Assembly (NCBI GenBank): GCA_900545585.1
Contig: UQZR01000029.1
Span: 1 to 27,173 of the forward strand
Direction: 5' to 3'
DNA length: 27,173 nucleotides
Source: an uncultured Eubacteriales bacterium
GTDB taxonomy: Bacteria; Bacillota; Clostridia; Oscillospirales; Oscillospiraceae
The notes under the pieces are model-generated. The model was given only the letters and a program-made list of their open reading frames with translations, was not told where the DNA came from and ran no database searches. Below, in pieces: positions 1 to 6,522 of this stretch; the stretch's first letter is position 1, and each line of letters starts with the position of its first letter. A program made the translations under genes and the position numbers.

Positions 1-782
1 CGGTGGCCTGCGATGATCTCATAGCCGCCATCCTCACGGGGACGCACCAGCGCGGGCTGATTGACGCCCGCCGCCTTAACCGACTCCACAAGCCCCTGCA
101 TTTCCGCATCATCCCGGACACCAAAGGGGTGATTTTTGAACGGGTGCAGGTCAGACAGGTTGAGATAGACGATCTCCTCTTTTTCGGCGCGGGTGGCATC
201 ACGGGGCGCAGACGGCTCCGGCGTGACCTCCGTGCCAGCGGGAGCGCCGCCCTTATCCACGGCAGGTTTCTCCGGGGCAGGCTTGCTTTGGGACTTTTTG
301 TCCCGAGGTTTGGGCGGCTTTGCCTTATCGGGAGCAGCCTTGTCAGCCTTGGGCGGGCGGCCTTTGCCGGGTTTGGCGGCTTTGTCCTTTTCCGTGGGCG
401 GCTTCTGCTTGACCGCCTTTTTCTCCTCCTTGGCTGCCTCGTCACGGGCGGCGGCAAAGTCCACCACCTTGCCGGAATGTGCCGGGGCGGGGGCATCCTT
501 GCCGGGATCGGGCGGCTGTTCCTGTTCCTTTTCAGCTTTGGGGACTTCGGGAGCGGCAGGCTCCTCCACCTCGGCGGGAGTAACAGCGTCGGCGGGATCA
601 GGAACGGCCTCGCCCATTTCAAAGAGCGCTGCCTGCCCCTCGTGTTCCAGCATGACCGTCTCTGCGTCGGTCAGCGCAGGCTCGGGAGCGGGCTGCTCCG
701 ACACGACGGCACTTTCTACCGCAGGAGCGGACGCCTCGGCGAGCGGAGCTGCCTCGGGAATGTTTTTCTTATCATCTGCCAT
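1..782 (-). CDS. ParB-like N-terminal domain protein of a mobile element (partial, C-terminus beyond window)
   Basis: The ATG at 782-780 follows a strong AAGGAGG site. About 260 codons are visible before the window edge. Residues 1 to about 200 are low complexity and rich in Ala, Pro, Lys and Glu, and are probably disordered. From about residue 204 the protein becomes a recognisable ParB/Srx-fold start: IVYLNLSDLHPF, then a DAEMQGLVESVKAAG segment, then LVRPRE and EIIAGHR, where the GHR is the conserved ParB box. Such proteins bind DNA and act in partition or maintenance of ICEs and plasmids. The helix-turn-helix part would lie off the window. A terminator-like hairpin (808-832) separates it from the gene upstream. 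The long N-terminal tail is unusual for chromosomal ParB but common in element-borne homologues. Confidence 0.75.
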   Translation of the reverse strand, partial: MADDKKNIPEAAPLAEASAPAVESAVVSEQPAPEPALTDAETVMLEHEGQAALFEMGEAVPDPADAVTPAEVEEPAAPEVPKAEKEQEQPPDPGKDAPAPAHSGKVVDFAAARDEAAKEEKKAVKQKPPTEKDKAAKPGKGRPPKADKAAPDKAKPPKPRDKKSQSKPAPEKPAVDKGGAPAGTEVTPEPSAPRDATRAEKEEIVYLNLSDLHPFKNHPFGVRDDAEMQGLVESVKAAGVNQPALVRPREDGGYEIIAGH

Positions 783-807
783 TTGCAAACCTCCTTTTTG
801 TGGCATG

Positions 808-832
808 AAAAAAAGCCAGTCCGCAGACTGGC
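808..832 (-). terminator. Intrinsic terminator upstream of the parB-like gene
   Basis: On the minus strand a 7-bp stem (GCCAGTC/GACTGGC, 815-832) is followed by seven T residues (808-814). It ends transcription arriving from the TnpW-like gene side, or attenuates it ahead of the parB-like gene, whose ribosome site starts about 15 bases further on. Confidence 0.6.
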
Positions 833-871
833 CGGGTGGAAGTGACCTCCCTTCGTGGTGTTATATATGAA

Positions 872-954
872 AACGCCGCCCGTTGTCCTGTTGGGCGGCG
901 TTGTTCTCAATTTTAAGCTCCCGCTGCCTATAAAGATTTAGGCAACGGGAGCTT
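872..954. other. Two adjacent strong hairpins between the element genes
   Basis: The first hairpin has 10-bp arms (AACGCCGCCC at 872-881, GGGCGGCGTT at 893-902). The second pairs AAGCTCCCG (915-923) with CGGGAGCTT (946-954), with an inner GCCTA/TAGGC pairing. Neither has a long T tract; the second has a short one on the plus strand (953-956). They fill the gap between the TnpW-like gene and the parB-like gene and probably act as RNA structures or weak terminators. Confidence 0.5.
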
Positions 955-1003
955 TTGTTAGAATAAAAACCTCTTGCTGACTGCCAGATTGATACTTTCA
1001 ATT

Positions 1004-1180
1004 TTAGTCCGTTGTAGTTTTATTTGCTGCTCGCATCTCTTCGTCCAAGTCGGCAAACATCAGCTTTAGCAAGATGTCTGCCATGCTTTCACCGTCTTTC
1101 CTGTACCGTGGCTCAACGATAAAAACTCGACCGCCAATTTCGTATCGTTGGGACTCTCCGGCAATATATTCTTTTTCCAT
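1004..1180 (-). CDS. TnpW-like small mobile-element protein
   Basis: A 58-residue protein. The ATG at 1180 is chosen because GGAAAGGAGG sits just upstream; the reading frame stays open ten codons further but without a ribosome site. The body reads YEIGGRVFIVEPRYRKDG, then SMADILLKLMFADL. This resembles the transposon-encoded TnpW family, short proteins with an IGxTxYxV strand pair followed by a helix ending in KLxRLI. TnpW proteins are found in many Firmicute transposons and ICEs and have no settled function. The gene has its own promoter (1213-1240). Family assignment is from pattern recognition and is moderate. Confidence 0.6.
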   Translation of the reverse strand: MEKEYIAGESQRYEIGGRVFIVEPRYRKDGESMADILLKLMFADLDEEMRAANKTTTD

Positions 1181-1212
1181 GCCTGCACCTCCTTTCCAAC
1201 ATGGACACAAAA

Positions 1213-1240
1213 ATTATATCATGCCGTGGAGGGGCACAAA
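1213..1240 (-). promoter_or_regulatory. Promoter of the TnpW-like gene
   Basis: On the minus strand, TTTGTG (1235-1240), a 16-bp spacer and TATAAT (1213-1218), with an extended -10 TG two bases before the TATAAT. It lies about 33 bases upstream of the chosen start codon. Confidence 0.55.
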
Positions 1241-1258
1241 GCAGAAAAATTATTTTCC

Positions 1259-1287
1259 TTGATATACGGGCTTTCTTTGACTATAAT
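1259..1287 (+). promoter_or_regulatory. Outward-facing promoter at the element end
   Basis: On the plus strand, TTGATA (1259-1264), a 17-bp spacer and TATAAT (1282-1287). No gene with a ribosome site follows inside the element. A transcript would start near 1294, cross the inverted repeat and the tRNA fragment, and end at the terminator at 1436-1476, giving an RNA of roughly 180 bases. Confidence 0.5.
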
Positions 1288-1324
1288 GAAAGACATTCAG
1301 GGTGTGTTTTGGGGTTGCCCGCGT

Positions 1325-1434
<110 letters not shown>

Positions 1435-1435
1435 A

Positions 1436-1476
1436 AGAAAACCTTGAAACCACAATGGTTTCAAGGTTTTCTTTTT
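1436..1476 (+). terminator. Terminator behind the tRNA-Ala attachment site
   Basis: A 17-bp perfect stem (1436-1452 with 1456-1472, core ACCTTGAAACC) has a 3-base loop and is followed by Ts. It starts two bases after the CCA end, so it is the native terminator of the original tRNA gene and marks the return to chromosomal sequence. Confidence 0.85.
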
Positions 1477-1567
1477 GCCCAGATCAGGTAGCCGTCCTCT
1501 GCTCTTCTAACGCATTTCTAACTGCAAAACACACCCCCTACATTTTCCAGCATCTTCCAGACAAGCC

Positions 1568-1596
1568 TTTCCAATACGCACCAGATGCGGTATAAT
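1568..1596 (+). promoter_or_regulatory. Promoter of the surface-protein gene at 1671
   Basis: TTTCCA (1568-1573), exactly 17 bases, then TATAAT (1591-1596). It leaves an untranslated leader of about 68 bases before the ATG at 1671. The stretch 1477-1567 shows nothing else that I can recognise. Confidence 0.6.
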
Positions 1597-1670
1597 GGAT
1601 TTGCGAACTCCGGCGCACTTAGCCGAGGGCGCTTGTTTTACGGCACAAATCACATAAGAGAGATTCCATC

Positions 1671-2486
1671 ATGAAGAAATGGGCTGCGTTTTTCCTTGCC
1701 CTGCTGATCTGCCTGCTGCCTGTCAGCGCCGTGGCCGCATCTCCCTGTGACAACCGGCAGCACGCTCCACGCCCCCACCTACGTCGACTGCATCGGCGGC
1801 TTCAAGTCCGCGTGGTATGGGTGCTCTGTCTGCGACCATCAGGTGGACACCAGCGGAAACGATGTGCCGTGGTCTCCCTCATCGTGCCCAGACTGACCGC
1901 CCCCGACAATTCCTCTCTGCAGACATCCATCTCCACCGGCCTGACCTCCGTGCCGGAGACCGTCGCCCAGCAGTATCCCACCGCGGATGCCATCTATCAG
2001 GCGCTGGTGCAGGCGGCGCAGGCTTCCAACACTTCGCTGAAGCAAAACGATGGCAGCGTCCTGTTAGATGTGACCCTTCAGGTCCGCTGTGACGACGGCA
2101 CCCCGACCACAGTGGCGCCGGAGCACTTCCCCGCCGAGGGCGTGGAGGTGCTCCTTCCCTATCCCCAGGGCACGAACCGCAGCTGCACCTTTGTCATCAC
2201 CCACATGATCACCTCCGGTGAGCGCGCGGGCCAGATCGAGACGCTGAAGGGAACCAGGACCAAGGACGGCATCCTTGTCCTGTTCACCAGCATGTCCCCC
2301 GTGTGCATCACCTACCAAGTCCATACCTCTACCGGCACAGACCGCACCGCCGCGGTGGACACCGCAGTGGGCGTGTCCTCCCCCAGGACAGCGGACAGCA
2401 GCCGTGTGGCACTGTGGAGCGCAGCCTGCGTGTGCAGCGCCGCCCTGCTCCTCTCCATAACGGTGAAAAAGAAGAAATACGCCTGA
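1671..2486 (+). CDS. Secreted, membrane-anchored surface protein with an internal frame-swapped segment
   Basis: A 271-residue frame. Residues 1-23 are a clear signal peptide (MKKWAAFFLALLICLLPVSA, cut near AVAAS). The C-terminus is a cell-wall sorting-like tail: SSPRTADSS, a hydrophobic stretch (ALWSAACVCSAALLLSI), then KKKKYA. This resembles Firmicute SPKTGD-type sortase tails but has A where G is usual. Residues of about 25-77 are Arg-rich and unlike the rest. The +1 shifted frame of the same DNA (about 1750-1902) reads a sensible Cys-containing module (HAPTYVDCIGGFKSAWYG, then CSVCDHQVDTSGNDVPW) and then hits a stop. Two compensating frameshifts are the simplest explanation. The ribosome site is weak (AGAGAG). 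It is probably a decaying surface protein; binding partner unknown. Confidence 0.55.
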   Translation: MKKWAAFFLALLICLLPVSAVAASPCDNRQHAPRPHLRRLHRRLQVRVVWVLCLRPSGGHQRKRCAVVSLIVPRLTAPDNSSLQTSISTGLTSVPETVAQQYPTADAIYQALVQAAQASNTSLKQNDGSVLLDVTLQVRCDDGTPTTVAPEHFPAEGVEVLLPYPQGTNRSCTFVITHMITSGERAGQIETLKGTRTKDGILVLFTSMSPVCITYQVHTSTGTDRTAAVDTAVGVSSPRTADSSRVALWSAACVCSAALLLSITVKKKKYA

Positions 2487-2487
2487 C

Positions 2488-2526
2488 AAAAAACCTCCCC
2501 CGACCGCCGGTCAGGGGAGGTTTTTT
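2488..2526. terminator. Bidirectional terminator between the surface-protein gene and htpG
   Basis: A-tract, CCTCCCC stem, short GACCGCCGGTC inner stem, GGGGAGG and a T-tract (2521-2526). The A and T tracts on both sides make it work for both convergent genes. Confidence 0.85.
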
Positions 2527-2534
2527 CTGTTGCC

Positions 2535-4421
2535 TTACTGCCACAGGGAACACAGCAGGTCGGTGTAGGATGACGGATCCTCGATGGGCATGCCCGCGAT
2601 GAGCACGGCCTGGTTGTAGAGGATCTCCGCGTACTTCCTGGCCTTTTCGGGGTCCGTTGCCCGCGCCGCCTCGAAGGCCAGGAACGCCGGATGGTCCACG
2701 TTGATCTCCAGGATGCGCTTGGCCTTCAGGCCCAGCTCCGGCTGCACCGCCGTGAAGTACTTCTCCATCTCAAAGGTGACGCCCTCGCCGCTGGTAAGGC
2801 ACACCGGATGGGTCTTGAGCTTGGTGGATGCCTTCACGGTGTCCACGCGGCCGCCCAGCGTCTCCTTGATGAAGTCGAAGGCGTCCTTGTAGTGCTCCGT
2901 CTCATCGGGCTTCTGGGCATCGCCCAGCTCCAGATCCCCGTCGATGGCGGAGCGGAAGGGCTTGTCCTGATACGTCCGCAGGATATCGGCCAGAAACTCG
3001 TCCGCCTTGTCCGTGAAGTACAGGATCTCCATGCTGTGCTCCTTTAAGAGCTCCGTCTGCGGCATGTGATCGATGGCTTCCACCGTATCACCGGAGGCAT
3101 AATAGATGAACTTCTGATCCTCCTTCATGCGGCCCACGTACTCCGCCAGCGTCACCAGCTTCTTCTCCGTGGAGGAGTAGAACAGCATCAGATCCTGGAG
3201 CGTCTCCTTCTTGGCGCCGTAGTTGTCCATGGCGCACACCTTCAGCTGGCGGCCGAAGCTCTGCCAGAACTGCTCATACTTCTCCCGCTCGTCCCGCAGC
3301 ATCCGCTCCAGCTCCCCGCGGATCTTCTTCTCCAGATTGGCGCAGATGATCTTCAGCTGCCGGTCGTGCTGCAAAAGCTCGCGGGAGATGTTGAGGTTCA
3401 GATCCGGCGAATCCACCACGCCGCGGACGAAGTTGAAGCAGTCCGGCAGCAGGTCGGCGCACTTGTCCATGATCATCACACCGGCGGAGTACAGCTGCAG
3501 GCCGCTCTCATAGTCCTCGGTGTAGTACCGCCCGTTGGCCGCGGAGGGGATAAACAGCATGGCCTTGTAGGTCACAGCGCCCTCAGCGGACACGGTGATA
3601 ACGCTCAGCGGCGGATGGGGGTCGGCAAACCGCTGCTGGTAAAATTCGTCGTACTCCTCCTTTGTCACATCGCCCTTCTTCCGCTGCCACAGAGGCACCA
3701 TGCTGTTCAGCGTCTCCCACTCGTACTTCTCCTCGTACTCCGGTTTTTCGTCGGAGCTGCCCTCCTTCCGAACGGAATGGGGCATCTCCATGCGGATGGG
3801 GAAGCGGATGTAGTCCGAGTACTTCTTCACCAGCGCGTACAGCGTGTGCTCCCGCAGGTACTGGCTGTACTCCTCCTTCTCCTCGCCGTCGGCCTTGATG
3901 TGCATGATGATGTCTGTGCCCACCGTCTCCTTCTCGCAGGGCTCGATGGTGTAGCCGTCCACGCCGGTGGATTGCCACCTCCACGCCTGGTCCTGACCAT
4001 ACTTTCTGGTGATGACGGTGATCTCATCGGCCACCATGAACGCGGAGTAGAAGCCCACGCCGAACTGGCCGATAATGTCGGTGTCCGCGGCAGCCTCGCC
4101 CGCCATCTCCTGCCGGAACCGCAGGCTGCCGGAAGAGGCGATGACGCCCAGATTGTTCTCCAGCTCGCTCTGGTCCATGCCGATACCGTTGTCGCTGACG
4201 GTCAGCAGCCGCTTCTCCTTGTCTACTGCCAGCGTGATGGCGAACTGGTCGCGGCTGATGCCCACCTTATCGTCGGTGAGACTGAGATAGCTCAGCTTAT
4301 CGATGGCGTCAGAGGCGTTGGAGATGATCTCCCGCAGGAAGATCTCCTTGTGGGTATAGATTGAGTTGATCATCAGGTCCAGCAGCCGCTTGGACTCCGC
4401 TTTGAATTCCTTTCTTTCCAT
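2535..4421 (-). CDS. htpG: Molecular chaperone HtpG (Hsp90)
   Basis: A cytosolic ATP-dependent Hsp90 chaperone of 628 residues, the normal bacterial length. The start at 4421 is chosen because AAGGAG lies eight bases upstream and the protein then begins MERKEFKAESKRLL; a longer in-frame start at 4469 adds a non-conserved tail. The GHKL ATP-binding N-domain is intact: ISNASDAIDKL (33-43, with the Mg-binding Asn), SDNGIGM (76-82) and GQFGVGFYSAFM (118-129). The middle domain has the SRELLQ motif that contacts the ATP phosphate, and the C-terminal dimerization domain is present. It is transcribed alone, convergent with the surface-protein gene. I see no CIRCE operator upstream. Confidence 0.95.
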   Translation of the reverse strand: MERKEFKAESKRLLDLMINSIYTHKEIFLREIISNASDAIDKLSYLSLTDDKVGISRDQFAITLAVDKEKRLLTVSDNGIGMDQSELENNLGVIASSGSLRFRQEMAGEAAADTDIIGQFGVGFYSAFMVADEITVITRKYGQDQAWRWQSTGVDGYTIEPCEKETVGTDIIMHIKADGEEKEEYSQYLREHTLYALVKKYSDYIRFPIRMEMPHSVRKEGSSDEKPEYEEKYEWETLNSMVPLWQRKKGDVTKEEYDEFYQQRFADPHPPLSVITVSAEGAVTYKAMLFIPSAANGRYYTEDYESGLQLYSAGVMIMDKCADLLPDCFNFVRGVVDSPDLNLNISRELLQHDRQLKIICANLEKKIRGELERMLRDEREKYEQFWQSFGRQLKVCAMDNYGAKKETLQDLMLFYSSTEKKLVTLAEYVGRMKEDQKFIYYASGDTVEAIDHMPQTELLKEHSMEILYFTDKADEFLADILRTYQDKPFRSAIDGDLELGDAQKPDETEHYKDAFDFIKETLGGRVDTVKASTKLKTHPVCLTSGEGVTFEMEKYFTAVQPELGLKAKRILEINVDHPAFLAFEAARATDPEKARKYAEILYNQAVLIAGMPIEDPSSYTDLLCSLWQ

Positions 4422-4497
4422 ACAGGACACTCCTTTTTTCATAACATATCGGGGAGATGCGCAGCGCACCTCCCCGTCTTGTACCGTTTGCGGTTTC

Positions 4498-4776
4498 TCA
4501 GTCCCGACGGGCCACCAGCCAGCCCACGCAGGACAACACCGTCACCGCGGCGGACGCGATCATGACGCCCTTCAGCGCCGGTGCCGCCGCCTTCTTGATC
4601 TTACCGCCCACGCAGTGCGCCGCCTTGCCCGTCACCTTGGCGGTGAGATGTCTCGCCGCCGCAGCCGCGTGCCGTACAGCGGACAGGCACAGGGAAAAGC
4701 CCTTGCCCACCAGCGCCAGCGCCGTGCCGGCCGCCTTCTTCGCCGCACCGGCGGCGATCTCCAGAACCTTTTTCAT
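4498..4776 (-). CDS. Small Ala/Lys-rich protein with a C-terminal membrane segment, unknown function
   Basis: 92 residues, ATG at 4776 with AAGGAGG seven bases upstream. It is strongly biased to Ala, Lys and Val. Residues 1-66 could form amphipathic helices (KKAAGTALALVGKG, KVTGKAAHCVGGKIKKAA); residues 68-88 (LKGVMIASAAVTVLSCVGWLV) form a hydrophobic transmembrane segment ending in ARRD. There is no signal cleavage site. It follows a perfect consensus promoter with a leader of about 120 bases and lies upstream of htpG on the same strand, 76 bases away. I do not recognise the family. The strong promoter and ribosome site argue it is expressed. Confidence 0.6.
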   Translation of the reverse strand: MKKVLEIAAGAAKKAAGTALALVGKGFSLCLSAVRHAAAAARHLTAKVTGKAAHCVGGKIKKAAAPALKGVMIASAAVTVLSCVGWLVARRD

Positions 4777-4906
4777 GTGCAGCCTCCTTATATCGTAGTT
4801 TTCACCGTTTCACAGTCTCTGTAAAGCCAATTTGCTTCACAGTATGTCCGTCCGTTTCCGCCCCGCATCAGGGACATTTTCCGACGGCATTCCAACTTTC
4901 CTCTCT

Positions 4907-4935
4907 ATTATAATCCCGCGATGGCCGTCTGTCAA
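4907..4935 (-). promoter_or_regulatory. Consensus sigma-A promoter of the 92-residue gene (and perhaps htpG)
   Basis: On the minus strand TTGACA (4930-4935), 17 bases, TATAAT (4907-4912): a perfect match to both hexamers at ideal spacing. Transcription would start near 4900, leaving a leader of about 120 bases before the ATG at 4776. Confidence 0.8.
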
Positions 4936-4986
4936 CGCGCCGCCTCTGCCGTTTTGCGCATTTTCCCTGTTTCGTACAAAACGCTT

Positions 4987-5012
4987 CAAAAAAAGAGACG
5001 GCTTCCGCCGCC
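4987..5012 (-). terminator. Terminator of guaD
   Basis: On the minus strand a GC stem (CGGC-GGAA-GCCG, extended by flanking pairs) is followed by TCTTTTTTT (4988-4996). It lies 16 bases past the guaD stop codon. Confidence 0.75.
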
Positions 5013-5027
5013 CCCTTTTCTGCGCTG

Positions 5028-6293
5028 TTACCTCCGCACGACCTCCCGCCCGTCGGACCAGACGGACACGATGTTGTGCCGGTGGGTCATGTAGATGGCC
5101 CGCTCGAACCGCTCCCGTACCGACAGCGTGTGGCTGGCCTCGGGGAAGTCGCCGTCATCGATGACCACCGCGTGGAGCTTATCCCCCACCGCAAAGCCGT
5201 CCCCCGCGCCGAAGTACCGGTGGCCCGCCGTGGTACCCAGATAGTATCCCTCCGGCACTGTCAGGAAATCGGGGTGCCAGCCGTCCGTGACCCGCCGTGC
5301 CTTGGAGGTGCGGATGGACATGGTGATGACCTTGTACATAGGCAGCTGCGCGCCGCCGGCGATGTCGCTGCCCAGCGTGACCCACAGTCCCTCGTTGACC
5401 ATCTGCCGCACGGGACACAGGCCGGAGCAGATGTTCACGTTGGAATCTGCGCAGTGTACCACCACCACACCGGCATCGCGGATGGCCGCCCGTTCCCGCT
5501 GGTCGGAGTGGACGCAGTGGGCCATCACCGTGTGATCCTTCCACAACCCGTACTTGTCGTAAGTTTCCCAGTACTGCTTGCAGTCGGGGTGCAGCTCCCG
5601 CACCCACTCGATCTCGCGGGTGTTCTCCGACAGGTGGGACTGGACGTACAGCTCCCGCTCCCGGGCCAGCTTCCCCAGCGCCGCCATAAGCTCGTCGGTA
5701 CAGCTGGGCGTGAACCGCGGCGTGATGATGGGCCTGACGTGTTCAAAATGACACCCGTCCAGCCACCGCACCGTCTCGCGGATGGACTCCTCCGTGGTTT
5801 CCTCCAGCACCCCGGGCAGGCCGTTGCGGTCCATATTCACCTTGCCTACATAGCCGGTGACCCCTGCCCGCTCCAGCTCGTCCATCAAGATCCACGTGGC
5901 CTCCGTGTGAAGGGACGAGAACATGCACACCCGCGTGGTGCCGCTGGTGATGAGGTCTCCGGCCAGCCGCCGGTACACCCTGCGGGCATAATCCGTATCG
6001 GCGAACCGCGCCTCCGTGGGGAATGTGTAGGTATTCAGCCAGTCCAGCAGCTGTAAGTCCATCCCCATGCCCAGCATGGGATACTGCGGCGCGTGGAGGT
6101 GCATGTCCACGAAGGACTGCATCAGCAGCCGGTCGCCGTAGTCTCGCAGCTCTGCCCCCTCCAGCTCCCGGGGCAGATCGGAACAGACCGCCTGTATCAC
6201 GCCGTCCTCCAACACCAAGCAGCCGTGCTCCAGAATGGACAGCTCTCCCATCTTAGGGGCGTGAACGATGTTTCCGCGCAGCACCTGTGTCAT
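5028..6293 (-). CDS. guaD: Guanine deaminase
   Basis: A zinc amidohydrolase that converts guanine to xanthine and ammonia in purine salvage and breakdown; 421 residues from the ATG at 6293, which has GGGAGGT seven bases upstream. Metal and substrate motifs are present: FVDMHLHAPQ (61-70, the HxH pair and the guanine-deaminase APQ), FPTEARF, GKVNMDRNG, QSHLSEN followed by E, AHCVHS, and GSDIAGG near the C-terminus. The combination of HAPQ, MDRN and GSDIAGG separates it from chlorohydrolase and cytosine-deaminase relatives. It is a single-gene unit, with its own promoter, a guanine-type riboswitch directly upstream and a terminator downstream. Confidence 0.9.
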   Translation of the reverse strand: MTQVLRGNIVHAPKMGELSILEHGCLVLEDGVIQAVCSDLPRELEGAELRDYGDRLLMQSFVDMHLHAPQYPMLGMGMDLQLLDWLNTYTFPTEARFADTDYARRVYRRLAGDLITSGTTRVCMFSSLHTEATWILMDELERAGVTGYVGKVNMDRNGLPGVLEETTEESIRETVRWLDGCHFEHVRPIITPRFTPSCTDELMAALGKLARERELYVQSHLSENTREIEWVRELHPDCKQYWETYDKYGLWKDHTVMAHCVHSDQRERAAIRDAGVVVVHCADSNVNICSGLCPVRQMVNEGLWVTLGSDIAGGAQLPMYKVITMSIRTSKARRVTDGWHPDFLTVPEGYYLGTTAGHRYFGAGDGFAVGDKLHAVVIDDGDFPEASHTLSVRERFERAIYMTHRHNIVSVWSDGREVVRR

Positions 6294-6313
6294 GACTCGT
6301 ACCTCCCATGAAA

Positions 6314-6347
6314 AATAAAAAGGCGTTCTGCACACTGTCAGAACACC
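6314..6347 (-). terminator. Riboswitch expression-platform terminator
   Basis: On the minus strand GGTGTTCTG (6339-6347) pairs with CAGAACGCC (6322-6330) around an 8-base loop, followed by TTTTTAT. It starts where the aptamer's closing helix ends, so folding of the aptamer and of this hairpin are linked. It lies about 20 bases before the guaD ribosome site. Confidence 0.75.
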
Positions 6348-6413
6348 CATAGTGGCGCCGTCGGCGGCGCCGTAGAAACGTCCCGCACCGTTGCTGCGGG
6401 ACTATATGAGCCA
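6345..6413 (-). promoter_or_regulatory. Purine riboswitch aptamer, guanine type
   Basis: Reading the minus strand: P1 CATATAG, P2 TCCCGCA / TGCGGGA closing a 7-base loop GCAACGG, the invariant J2/3 GTTTCTAC (6372-6379), a P3 of GGCGCC / GGCGCC, and J3/1 ACTATG. The base that pairs with the ligand (equivalent to position 74 of the xpt aptamer) is C, which selects guanine rather than adenine. Loop L2 keeps the two Gs of the kissing interaction, but L3 (GCCGAC) departs from the usual CCGTAAA-like sequence. The gene behind it degrades guanine. Confidence 0.85.
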
Positions 6414-6429
6414 TATTCGCCTTTTTTGC

Positions 6430-6458
6430 ATTATACCGCTTTTCGCCCCGTTTTGCAA
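6430..6458 (-). promoter_or_regulatory. guaD: Promoter of the riboswitch-guaD transcript
   Basis: Minus strand TTGCAA (6453-6458), 17 bases, TATAAT (6430-6435). Initiation near 6423 places the aptamer at the very 5' end of the RNA. Confidence 0.7.
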
Positions 6459-6468
6459 GGAAAAAATC

Positions 6469-6495
6469 ATATCCCGCTCCGCTGCCGCATAGGCT
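6469..6495 (+). promoter_or_regulatory. Possible sigma-E-type promoter of spoIIP
   Basis: ATA (6469-6471), 16 bases, then CATAGGCT (6488-6495), close to the mother-cell sigma-E pattern ATA-N16-CATACAAT, about 27 bases before the GTG start. spoIIP belongs to the sigma-E regulon in Bacillus subtilis. The match is short, so this is tentative. Confidence 0.4.
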
Positions 6496-6522
6496 TGTCT
6501 ATACCGCAGAGGAGGGATACCT

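Noticed and set aside
3..845. Long plus-strand frames at 3-845 and 193-870
   Set aside because: They are complements of the ParB-like gene, lack ribosome sites and read as low-complexity Gly/Leu/Arg or Ser/Ala sequence.
4450..4475. CIRCE-type heat-shock operator before htpG
   Set aside because: The hairpin here (CGGGGAG/CTCCCCG with a GCGC centre) does not contain TTAGCACTC-N9-GAGTGCTAA.
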